DNA from: Nonomuraea rubra
GTDB taxonomy: Bacteria > Actinomycetota > Actinomycetes > Streptosporangiales > Streptosporangiaceae
Reading direction: 5' to 3'
DNA length: 64,000 nt
Assembly: GCF_014207985.1 (NCBI RefSeq)
Contig: NZ_JACHMI010000001.1
Coordinates: forward strand, 10,709,001-10,773,000
Notes under the pieces: model-generated
Told to the model about the DNA's origin: nothing
Seen by the model: the letters and a program-made list of their open reading frames with translations, nothing else
Database searches by the model: none
Shown: positions 8,569 through 15,913 of the stretch, piece after piece
Position numbering within the stretch: the stretch's first letter is position 1
How the letters are laid out: every line of letters begins with the position of its first letter
Made by a program: the position numbers and the translations under genes

Positions 8569-9096
8569 TCACACGCGGAAGACGCGGAGCTGGAGTGCGA
8601 GCGTGGAGTAGTAGCCGACCAGCGTGGTCAGCTCGAACAGCTCCCGCTCCCCCAGCACCGCGTACTCCCCCTCGTCCAGGTCCCCCTTCGCCACCAGGGC
8701 CCGCGCCACGCGCAGCACCGCCGACTCGGCCGGGTCGTCGAGCGCCAGGGGCGAGCCGTCGCGCAACGCCTGGAGCTGCTCCTCGGTGAAGCCCAGCTCG
8801 CGGGCGATCGGTTCGTGGGCGGCCCGCTCGAACGCGCTGTCCTGGTGCCCGGCCACGACCAGGATCGCCAGCTCCCGCGCCCGGCCGGTGAGCGTGGAGC
8901 GGTAGCGGATGGCGGCCCCGAGCTCCTGGAGCGGGTCGCCGACGGGCGGGCTGAGCAGCATCGCGTTGAACGGTCCGGTGAGCCCGCCCTCCGGGCCGGC
9001 CATGAACCGGCCGCGCGGCCCTGAGGTGATCTTGTCGTAGAGCGCCCGGGCCTCCGGGTCCAGCTCGTCCGGGGGCGTCCTGCGCAGGCGTGCCAT
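8569..9096 (-). CDS. Carboxymuconolactone decarboxylase-family protein
   Basis: A 175-residue, all-helical AhpD-like/CMD family protein. The core is LTGRARELAILVVAGHQDSAFERAAHEPIA. It lacks the CxxC redox pair of AhpD, so a peroxidase role is unlikely and the substrate is unknown. A TACGAT -10 (9103-9108) sits 6 nt before the start codon, implying a leaderless transcript. It is divergent from the GNAT gene and ends 5 bp from the phospholipase-like gene. Confidence 0.8.
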   Translation of the reverse strand: MARLRRTPPDELDPEARALYDKITSGPRGRFMAGPEGGLTGPFNAMLLSPPVGDPLQELGAAIRYRSTLTGRARELAILVVAGHQDSAFERAAHEPIARELGFTEEQLQALRDGSPLALDDPAESAVLRVARALVAKGDLDEGEYAVLGERELFELTTLVGYYSTLALQLRVFRV

Positions 9097-9152
9097 CCCG
9101 TGATCGTAACCGGCCCCTTCTCCGCGCCCCCGTCAGGGTGTTCTGTGGAGGC

Positions 9153-9635
9153 ATGACGGCGATGTCCACGAAACGGCTGGAGCTGCGTCCCGCCGGGCTG
9201 CGCGATCTCGGCGCGCTCGTGCGGCACTGGAACGACCCGCAGGTCAGGCGCTACCTCTTCGACGACAGGGAGGTCGATCCCCGGCTGGCCGAGTCGCTGC
9301 TGCGCGACAGCGAGGCCGACTTCGCGCGGCGCGGGTACGGGCTGTGGCAGGTCTTCCTGGAGGACGTGCTCATCGGGGTGTGCGGGCTGCGGCGGCGCGG
9401 CGAGGAGCGGGTGGAGATCCTCTACAGCCTGGATCCCGGGTACCGGGGCGCCGGGCTGGCGGCCGAGGCGGCCCAGGCGGTGCTCGCGGCGGGAAGGCGG
9501 GCCCGGCTGAAGGAGATCCTCATCGAGACCGACGACGGGAACGTGAGCTCCCAGCGGCTGGCGGAGCGGCTCGGAGCGGTGTTCGAGAGCGCGGAGGGAG
9601 GGCTGCGGCGCTACGTGGTGACGCTGGCGCCGTGA
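9153..9635 (+). CDS. GNAT-family N-acetyltransferase (RimJ/RimL-like)
   Basis: A 160-residue acetyl-CoA-dependent acetyltransferase. It opens LELRPAGLRDLGALVRHWND, has the beta-strand core GVCGLRRRGEERVEILYSLD and the acetyl-CoA loop near GYRGAGLAAEAA. ATG 9153 is chosen over an upstream ATG because TGGAGG lies just before it. The acceptor (protein N-terminus, antibiotic or small amine) cannot be told from sequence. Confidence 0.82.
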   Translation: MTAMSTKRLELRPAGLRDLGALVRHWNDPQVRRYLFDDREVDPRLAESLLRDSEADFARRGYGLWQVFLEDVLIGVCGLRRRGEERVEILYSLDPGYRGAGLAAEAAQAVLAAGRRARLKEILIETDDGNVSSQRLAERLGAVFESAEGGLRRYVVTLAP

Positions 9636-9695
9636 ACGGCGCCGCCCTCCCCCACGCCGGAGTGCCCGGCGCGGGGGTGGTCGGGGTGCCGGATA

Positions 9696-11213
9696 TCAGC
9701 TCTCCGGGGAGAGCCAGGCCGTGGTGTCGGACGGCAGGAGCCCGTCCACGACCGGGCCGCTGGCCAGCAGGACCCTGCCTGCCGGCAGCGGCACCGGGTC
9801 GGCGCCCAGGTTCGTGACGCAGGTCAGGCCCGAGTCCCGGGTGAAGGCCAGCACCCGCTCGCCCAGCGGCAGCCAGGTCAGCGTGCCGTCCCCGAGCAGC
9901 TCGCGGCGCAGGCGCAGGGCCGTACGGTAGAGGTTCAGCATCGACCCCAGGTCCGTACGCTGCGCCTCGGCCGTCAGCTTGCGCCAGCCCTCCGGCTGCG
10001 GCAGCCACGGCGTGCCCGTGCCGAAGCCGAACGGCGGCTCCTCGCCCGACCACGGCAGCGGGATGCGGCAGCCGTCGCGGCCCGGGTTCGTGCCGCCGGA
10101 GCGGGCGTACATCGGGTCCTGGCGCACCTCGTCCGGCAGGTCCTCCACCTCCGGCAGGCCCAGCTCCTCACCCTGGTAGACGTAGACGGAGCCGGGCAGC
10201 GCCATGGCCAGCAGCGCCGCGGCCCTGGCCCGGCGGTAGCCCAGCTCCAGGTCCGTCGGGGTGCCGTGCAGGGCGCCGCCGTGGGCGAAGGAGGTGTCGG
10301 CTCGGCCGTACCGGGTGACGGGCCTGGTCACGTCGTGGTTGGCCAGCACCCACGTCGGCGGGGCGCCGATGGGGGTGTGCGTGGCCAGCGTCAGCTCGAT
10401 GGACCTGCGCAGGTCGGCCGGGTCCCAGGCGCAGGCCAGGAAGTCGAAGTTGAAGGCCGTGTGCAGCTCGTCGGGACGCAGGTAGCGGGCGAAACGCTCC
10501 TGGTCGGGGAGCCAGACCTCCCCGATCAGGATGCGCTCGTCATACTCGTCGGCCACCTCGCGCCACCGGCGGTAGACGTCGTGGACCTCGTCGAGGTCTT
10601 CGTGGGCGGTCTCGGACTTGATCAGCAGTGCGGCGGAGTCGATGCGCACGCCGTCCACGCCCCGGTCGAACCAGAAGCGCAGCACGTCCTCGAACTCCTG
10701 GTGGACCTCCGGGTTGTTCCAGTTGAAGTCGGGCTGCTCCGGGGCGAACAGGTGCAGGTACCACTGCCCGTCGGGCACCTGCGTCCAGGCCGAGCCGCCG
10801 AAGATGGACTGCCAGTCGTTCAGCGGCTCGTCGGCGAACCAGAACCGGTCGCGGGCCGCCGGGTTCGCCAGCGCCTCCTTGAACCAGGCGCTCTCGGTGG
10901 AGCTGTGGTTCGGCACGACGTCGATGATGACCCTGATGTCGAGCTCGTGCGCCTCCTCGATGAAGCGCTCGGCCTCCTCCAGCGTCCCGAAGACCGGCTC
11001 GATGTCGCGGTAGTCGGCCACGTCGTAGCCGCCGTCGGCCATCGGCGACGGGTACCACGGGTTGAGCCAGATGGCGTCGATCCCCAGGTCCTTCAGATAC
11101 GGCAGGCGGGAGCGCAGCCCGGCCAGATCGCCGGCGCCGTCGCCGTTGCCGTCGGCGAAACTACGCAGGTAGACCTGGTAGATCGCGGCCCCCCGCCACC
11201 ACGTTTGCGACAT
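9696..11213 (-). CDS. Alpha-glucosidase, glycoside hydrolase family 13
   Basis: A 505-residue cytoplasmic enzyme of the oligo-1,6-glucosidase/alpha-glucosidase type. Conserved regions are DVVPNHSS (98-105), GVRIDSA with nucleophile Asp192, IGEVWL with acid/base Glu232, and VLANHD with Asp294. It likely cleaves imported alpha-gluco-oligosaccharides to glucose. It is the last gene of the minus-strand transporter operon, 4 bp after the MalG-type permease. Its pairing with a secreted alpha-1,3-glucanase suggests nigero- or malto-type oligosaccharides; linkage preference is inferred. Confidence 0.9.
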   Translation of the reverse strand: MSQTWWRGAAIYQVYLRSFADGNGDGAGDLAGLRSRLPYLKDLGIDAIWLNPWYPSPMADGGYDVADYRDIEPVFGTLEEAERFIEEAHELDIRVIIDVVPNHSSTESAWFKEALANPAARDRFWFADEPLNDWQSIFGGSAWTQVPDGQWYLHLFAPEQPDFNWNNPEVHQEFEDVLRFWFDRGVDGVRIDSAALLIKSETAHEDLDEVHDVYRRWREVADEYDERILIGEVWLPDQERFARYLRPDELHTAFNFDFLACAWDPADLRRSIELTLATHTPIGAPPTWVLANHDVTRPVTRYGRADTSFAHGGALHGTPTDLELGYRRARAAALLAMALPGSVYVYQGEELGLPEVEDLPDEVRQDPMYARSGGTNPGRDGCRIPLPWSGEEPPFGFGTGTPWLPQPEGWRKLTAEAQRTDLGSMLNLYRTALRLRRELLGDGTLTWLPLGERVLAFTRDSGLTCVTNLGADPVPLPAGRVLLASGPVVDGLLPSDTTAWLSPES

Positions 11214-11217
11214 GCGC

Positions 11218-12150
11218 TTATCCCTTGATGCTTCCGGCGGTGAGTCCCGCCATGATGTGCCGTTGGAAGATGAAGAAAACGATGATCATGGGGATGCTGG
11301 TGATCAGCAGCCCGCCCATGACCTGGTTCTGGGTGACGGCCCCGGCCGTCTGCGACAGGCCCACGCTGATCGTCATCTTGTCGCTGTCGGTCATGACGAG
11401 CAGCGGCCAGACGAAGTCCTTGAACGAGGTGACGATCGTGAAGATCGACACCACGCCCAGGATGGGCCGGGAGACGGGCAGGACCACCGAACGCAGGATC
11501 CGCACCGGGCCCGCCCCGTCGATCTGCGCGGCCTCGATCAGTTCACGGGGAATCGAGTCGAAGAAGCGCTTGAGCAGGAAGATGTTGAAGCCGTTGGCCG
11601 CCGCGGGCAGCCACAGCGCCCACGGGTTGTTGAGCAGGCCCAGGTCCACGACCGTCACGTACAGCGGGATGAGCACGACCATCGCCGGGATCATCAGGGT
11701 GGCCAGCATCATGCCGAGGATGACGTTGCCGAACGCCGGCCGCAGCTTCGACAGCGCGTACGCCGCCGACACGTCCACGGCCATGCACACGATCCAGCCG
11801 CCCAGCGAGTAGTAACCGGTGTTCAGCAGCAGCGTGCCGATGTCGAACAGGTCCCACGCCTCGAAGAAGGCGTCCGGCGTCGGATCGGCGGGGAAGAACG
11901 TGGGCGGCATCTGCGCCAGCTCCTCCGGCGCCTTCAGCGCGCCGGTGACCATCCAGTACAGCGGGAAGACGAACGCCGTCGTGAACAGCACGAGCACCGC
12001 GGTCAGCACGATCCAGTAGATGCGCCGGCCCCACCTGCTGTTGAGCTGGTGCGGCGAGACGATCGTACGGAACTGCACCTCGATCGGCCTCGGCGACCGC
12101 TTCCTGCCCCGCTTGCCCCGGGTCGCCGCCCGGGCTCCGACGGAGATCAC
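11218..12150 (-). CDS. Sugar ABC transporter permease, MalG type (alpha-glucan locus)
   Basis: A 310-residue membrane protein with a long basic N-terminus, six hydrophobic segments and EAA loop IEAAQIDGAGPVRILRSVVLP. The C-terminus GLTAGSIKG is typical of MalG. I chose GTG 12150, which overlaps the stop of the MalF-type gene (GTGA), indicating coupled translation. It transports the oligosaccharide bound by the lipoprotein encoded upstream. Confidence 0.9.
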   Translation of the reverse strand: MISVGARAATRGKRGRKRSPRPIEVQFRTIVSPHQLNSRWGRRIYWIVLTAVLVLFTTAFVFPLYWMVTGALKAPEELAQMPPTFFPADPTPDAFFEAWDLFDIGTLLLNTGYYSLGGWIVCMAVDVSAAYALSKLRPAFGNVILGMMLATLMIPAMVVLIPLYVTVVDLGLLNNPWALWLPAAANGFNIFLLKRFFDSIPRELIEAAQIDGAGPVRILRSVVLPVSRPILGVVSIFTIVTSFKDFVWPLLVMTDSDKMTISVGLSQTAGAVTQNQVMGGLLITSIPMIIVFFIFQRHIMAGLTAGSIKG

Positions 12151-13013
12151 GCCTTGTCCTCCCTCGTCAGGCGGAGCTGGAAGGCGGCGAACACGAGCAG
12201 CACGATCATCAGCATCATGCCGAGCGCGCCCGCGGAGCCGTAATCCTGCAGGGTGAACGCGTTCTGGAACATCAGGTACGCGACCGTGACCGTGGCGTTC
12301 TCCGGGCCGCCGCCGGTCAGCATGTACGGCTCGATGAACACCTGCATGGTGGCCACGATCTGCAACATCAGCATGAGCAGCAGGATCAGCCGCGTCTGCG
12401 GGATCGTGACGTGCCTGATGCGCTTCCAGATGCCGGCCCCGTCCAGCTCCGCGGCCTCGTACAGCTCCGGCGGGATGTTCTGCAGCGCGGCCAGGTAGAT
12501 CAGCGTCGCGCTGCCCATGTTCATCCAGGTCGAGACGATGACCAGCGAGATCAGCGCGGTGGACGAGCTGTCCAGCCAGGCCAGCGGCGGCAGGCCGAAC
12601 GCGTCCAGCACCTGGTTGAACAGCCCGGGCCCCGGATCGTAGAACCACCTGAACAGCAGCACCGCCACGATCGGCGGCAGCATGACCGGCAGGTAGACCA
12701 CGAACCGCAGGTAGGCCCGGGCGTGGCGCAGCTCGTTCAGCACGAGCGCGACGACGAACGGTACGGCATAGCCGCACACCAGTGCGAGGAACGTGAACTC
12801 CAGCGTGTTCAGCCACGCCTCACCGAAAGCCGGGTCCTGGAAGGCCGTCACGAAGTTGTCCAGGCCCACCCAGATCGGCTCGTTGATCAGGTCGGTCTTC
12901 TGGAAGCTCAGAATGAACTCCCTGACCATCGGATACCAGGCGAACACCGTGAAACACGCCAGCGCCGCGCACAAGAACCCGTAGGCCGTCAGATTGCGCC
13001 TCAAGATCTGCAT
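12147..13013 (-). CDS. Sugar ABC transporter permease, MalF type (alpha-glucan locus)
   Basis: A 288-residue permease with six predicted helices and EAA loop YEAAELDGAGIWKRIRHVTIP. The ATG at 13013 is 4 bp after the stop of the binding-protein gene. It pairs with the MalG-type permease; no ATPase gene is present. Confidence 0.9.
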   Translation of the reverse strand: MQILRRNLTAYGFLCAALACFTVFAWYPMVREFILSFQKTDLINEPIWVGLDNFVTAFQDPAFGEAWLNTLEFTFLALVCGYAVPFVVALVLNELRHARAYLRFVVYLPVMLPPIVAVLLFRWFYDPGPGLFNQVLDAFGLPPLAWLDSSSTALISLVIVSTWMNMGSATLIYLAALQNIPPELYEAAELDGAGIWKRIRHVTIPQTRLILLLMLMLQIVATMQVFIEPYMLTGGGPENATVTVAYLMFQNAFTLQDYGSAGALGMMLMIVLLVFAAFQLRLTREDKA

Positions 13014-13017
13014 AGGG

Positions 13018-14370
13018 TCAGCCCTTGGCCGCCAGCACCGCGTTGGCCTTCGTCTCGGCGTCGGCGAGGAGCTGGTCGATGCTGGCGTCCTTACGGCTCA
13101 GCACGCCCGACATGGCCACGTCGAGGATCGCGTACAGCTCCTGGGCGTGCAGCGGCTCGGCCTTCGGCGGGATCGTGCCGGCGGCCTGGACGTAGGTCTC
13201 GTAGTTCGTGACCGGCAGCGAGGCGTTCTTCACCCGGTCGGCCTGGATGGCCTGGCCGGTGGGCGAGTCGCCGAAGACGGCGTTGTCGGGGACGCCGACG
13301 GGGTTGCCAAGGCTCTTGCCGCGGGCGAAGTCGAAGCGGCCCTTGCCGACCGTGTTGAAGCGGAAGTCGATCCACGCCAGCGCGGCCTTGGCCTCCTCGG
13401 GCGTGGCCTTCGGGTTGATCATGAACGCCTCGCCGCCGCTCAGCGACGCCTTCGCCTCGGGGAAGCCGGTGATGCCGTAGTCGGCGACATTGCCCTTGAA
13501 CTTGTTGACCACGTCGGTGACCACGTCGGGCGCGCCGAGCATCATGCCGACCTTGCCGCTGCCCATCGCGACCATGAGCGACTCCCAGCCGACCAGCAGC
13601 TTGGTGCCCATGCTGTTGTCCACCCAGCGCATGTCGTGCAGGGTCTGCAGCACGGCCTTGCCCTCGGGCGAGTTGAACGCGGCCGTCTTGTTGTCGGGCG
13701 ACAGGATGCTGCCGCCGCGGCCGTAGATGGCCTGGGTGAAGTGCCAGCCGCCGGTGTTGCCGCCGGAGTACTCGCCGTACCCGACGTAGCCGGCGCCGAG
13801 CCCGGCGATCTTCTTCGCCGCCTCGCGGACCTCGGCCCACGTCTTGGGCGGGGCGTCCGGGTTCAGCCCGGCCTTGGTGAACAAGGCGCGGTTGTAGACC
13901 AGGCCGACGCTGTAGTGCACGTTCGGGACGCCGTAGATCTTGCCGTCCTTGGTGACGAGCTCCCTGTGGTCAGGGCGCAGGTCGTTCCAGTTCTTGATCT
14001 CGCTGGTGTACGGGGTGATGTCGAGCGCCTGGCCCTTGGAGATCACGTCGTTGTAGTTCGTCACGGGCACCACGAACGCCGTCTCCATCTGGCCGCCGGC
14101 CAGCTTGGGGCCGAACGTCTTGGGGTCGAAGCACGGCTGCTGGTCCGTGCTCTTGACCGTCACGCCGGGGTGCGCCTTCATGAACGCCGCCACATCGTCA
14201 TCCCAGGCCTGCCGCTCCTTCGGCGCCGACTTGGCGGGCTGGCAGGCCACCGTGATCGACACGGCCTTGGCACCGCCGGCGGTGGGGGTGGCGGGCTCGC
14301 TCCCCGAACCGCAGGCGGCGGTGGAGAGGGCTAGCGCGGATACGAGCAAGAGTCCGGTGGATCTCTGCAT
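13018..14370 (-). CDS. Sugar ABC transporter substrate-binding lipoprotein (alpha-glucan locus)
   Basis: A 450-residue family-1 solute-binding protein. The start MQRSTG at 14370 is chosen because AGAAGGG precedes it; it yields lipobox LSTAAC with Cys20. The mature part has the usual two-lobe pattern. The ligand is inferred to be an alpha-gluco-oligosaccharide, because the operon ends with GH13 and the promoter is shared with the secreted alpha-1,3-glucanase. First gene of a four-gene minus-strand operon. Confidence 0.9.
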   Translation of the reverse strand: MQRSTGLLLVSALALSTAACGSGSEPATPTAGGAKAVSITVACQPAKSAPKERQAWDDDVAAFMKAHPGVTVKSTDQQPCFDPKTFGPKLAGGQMETAFVVPVTNYNDVISKGQALDITPYTSEIKNWNDLRPDHRELVTKDGKIYGVPNVHYSVGLVYNRALFTKAGLNPDAPPKTWAEVREAAKKIAGLGAGYVGYGEYSGGNTGGWHFTQAIYGRGGSILSPDNKTAAFNSPEGKAVLQTLHDMRWVDNSMGTKLLVGWESLMVAMGSGKVGMMLGAPDVVTDVVNKFKGNVADYGITGFPEAKASLSGGEAFMINPKATPEEAKAALAWIDFRFNTVGKGRFDFARGKSLGNPVGVPDNAVFGDSPTGQAIQADRVKNASLPVTNYETYVQAAGTIPPKAEPLHAQELYAILDVAMSGVLSRKDASIDQLLADAETKANAVLAAKG

Positions 14371-14400
14371 GGTCTGACCCTTCTGATGCGAGGTGCCCAC

Positions 14401-14448
14401 ACCATAGGATCCGTGACGTATGCGCGCAAGATTTCAACTTCATATTGC
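14401..14448 (-). promoter_or_regulatory. Promoter and dyad operator of the alpha-glucan transporter operon
   Basis: On the minus strand TTGCGC (14424-14429), a 17-bp spacer and TATGGT (14401-14406) form a promoter about 30 bp before the start codon. Overlapping the -35 is the dyad GCAATAT-N9-ATCTTGC (14426-14448), with N9 being GAAGTTGAA. About 45 of 65 bases from CAGTCG to past the -10 match the glucanase promoter at 15833-15880 without gaps by hand count. Confidence 0.7.
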
Positions 14449-14685
14449 AAGATAACGACTGCGTTACGCCGAGGGTGGGCTCTTCCGGGGTCGCCGTACG
14501 GGGTCGGGGTCCTTCCGGGACGTGGCTGCCGGCCCGGCGCGTCAAAGCACCAGCACCGCAGCACACGCACCCACGCCGCCTCCCCGCCGCCGGCCCTCGC
14601 ACCGCGCCGTGCACGCGTCACCGCCTCGCCGCGCCGGCCCACACCACCGGCCCAATCCGGGCGGGCGCGAGGGGGCGGGGCGTGG
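14449..14685. other. Intergenic region without recognisable gene
   Basis: Together with the promoter segment before it, this forms a 315-bp gap between the transporter operon and its regulator, both on the minus strand. It is C-rich on the plus strand. I see no convincing start codon with a ribosome site, RNA structure or terminator with a T tract. Confidence 0.5.
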
Positions 14686-15675
14686 TCAGGGGCGGGCGCG
14701 GGTGGTGGAGGCGCGGACGACGAGTTCCGGTTCGAAGAGGAGCTCGTCCGCCGGCACGACCGCCTTGTCGATCTGGGCCACCAGCAGGTCCACCGCCGCC
14801 CGCCCCATCGCGTCGATGGGCTGGCGGACCGTGGTGAGCGGCGGCTCCGTGCAGTTCATGAGGGCCGAGTCGTCGTACCCGATGACCGAGATGTCCGCGG
14901 GGACGGCGAGGCCGGCGCGGCGGGCGGCGCGTACGGTGCCCAGCGCGAGCAGGTCGCTGGCGCAGATGACGCCCGTGACGCCCCGCTTGACCAGGCGGGC
15001 GGCCGCCGCGTGCCCGCCTTCGAGGGAGAACATGGTGTGCTCCACCAGCTCCGTGTCCCCGCCCGCGGCCTGGAAGGTGTCGAGCTTGCGCCGCGACGGC
15101 ATGTGGTCCTTGGGCCCGAGGACCATGCCGAGCCGCTCGTGACCGAGCGCGCGCAGGTGGGCGATGGCCATCTCGGCGGCCACCACGTCGTCGCAGGACA
15201 CCTGCGGGAAGTCGAGGTGCTGGACGGCGGCGTTGACCAGGACGGTGGGGAGCTTGCGCTCGTGCAGCAGCTCGTAGTGGCCGTGGGAGGCGTCGGCCTG
15301 GGCGTACAGGCCGCCGGCGAAGACCACGCCGCTGACCTGCTGCTGGAGCAGGAGGTCGACGTAGTCGGCCTCGGAGACGCCGCCGACCGTGCGGGTGCAC
15401 AGCACGGAGGTGAAGCCCTGCTGGGCGAGCGCGCCGCCGACCACTTCCGCGAAGGCGGGGAAGATCGGGTTCTGCAGCTCGGGGAGCACGAGGCCGACCA
15501 GCCGGGCGCGGTCGCCGCGGAGCTGTGTGGGGCGTTCGTAGCCGAGCACGTCGAGTGCCGTCAGCACGGCCTCGCGGGTCGCGTCGGACACCCCCGGCTT
15601 GCCGTTGAGCACGCGGCTCACGGTCGCCTCGCTCACCCCGACCTTCTTGGCCACCTCTGCGAGTCGTCGCGTCAT
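14686..15675 (-). CDS. LacI-family transcriptional regulator of the alpha-glucan locus
   Basis: A 329-residue LacI/GalR regulator: helix-turn-helix LAEVAKKVGVSEATVSRVLN, hinge, and sensor domain with ISVIGYDDSALMNCTEPPLT. I place the start at ATG 15675, not the longer frame from 15756, because a TATAGT -10 ends 6 nt upstream and the operator would otherwise be inside the gene. This implies a leaderless mRNA. A palindrome in its own promoter suggests autoregulation. Likely controls the transporter operon and/or the adjacent glucanase. Confidence 0.9.
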   Translation of the reverse strand: MTRRLAEVAKKVGVSEATVSRVLNGKPGVSDATREAVLTALDVLGYERPTQLRGDRARLVGLVLPELQNPIFPAFAEVVGGALAQQGFTSVLCTRTVGGVSEADYVDLLLQQQVSGVVFAGGLYAQADASHGHYELLHERKLPTVLVNAAVQHLDFPQVSCDDVVAAEMAIAHLRALGHERLGMVLGPKDHMPSRRKLDTFQAAGGDTELVEHTMFSLEGGHAAAARLVKRGVTGVICASDLLALGTVRAARRAGLAVPADISVIGYDDSALMNCTEPPLTTVRQPIDAMGRAAVDLLVAQIDKAVVPADELLFEPELVVRASTTRARP

Positions 15676-15681
15676 GCGCAA

Positions 15682-15710
15682 ACTATACGGCCTTCCGCGC
15701 AAGCGCTTGC
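15682..15710 (-). promoter_or_regulatory. Autoregulatory LacI operator and leaderless promoter
   Basis: The -10 TATAGT (15682-15687, minus strand) ends 6 nt before the ATG. GCAAGCGCTTGC at 15699-15710 is a perfect 12-bp palindrome of LacI type lying in the spacer/-35 zone, positioned to block RNA polymerase. Confidence 0.7.
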
Positions 15711-15832
15711 AATGGCTTACGTGGATCGAACGTCGCGGCTTGCACCGCGCCCACACCGGGCTTCCTGCCAGTTGCCGGTCCCTGACCAGCAGGGGAAGAC
15801 CTCAGAGAACGCTCAGAGTCAGTCGATCGTTT

Positions 15833-15880
15833 GCGAAATGAAGTCGAAATATTGCGGCCATCTGCTCGACATCCTATGGT
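15833..15880 (+). promoter_or_regulatory. Promoter and dyad operator of the secreted alpha-1,3-glucanase
   Basis: TTGCGG (15852-15857), a 17-bp spacer and TATGGT (15875-15880) lie 33 bp before the start codon. The dyad GCGAAAT-N9-ATATTGC (15833-15855) overlaps the -35, with N9 being GAAGTCGAA. The block mirrors the promoter at 14401-14448, so the same regulator probably acts on both. It differs from the GCAAGCGCTTGC site of the adjacent lacI gene. Confidence 0.7.
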
Positions 15881-15913
15881 TCGGCCATCTGCCTTACCCG
15901 GAGGGCCACCCCC

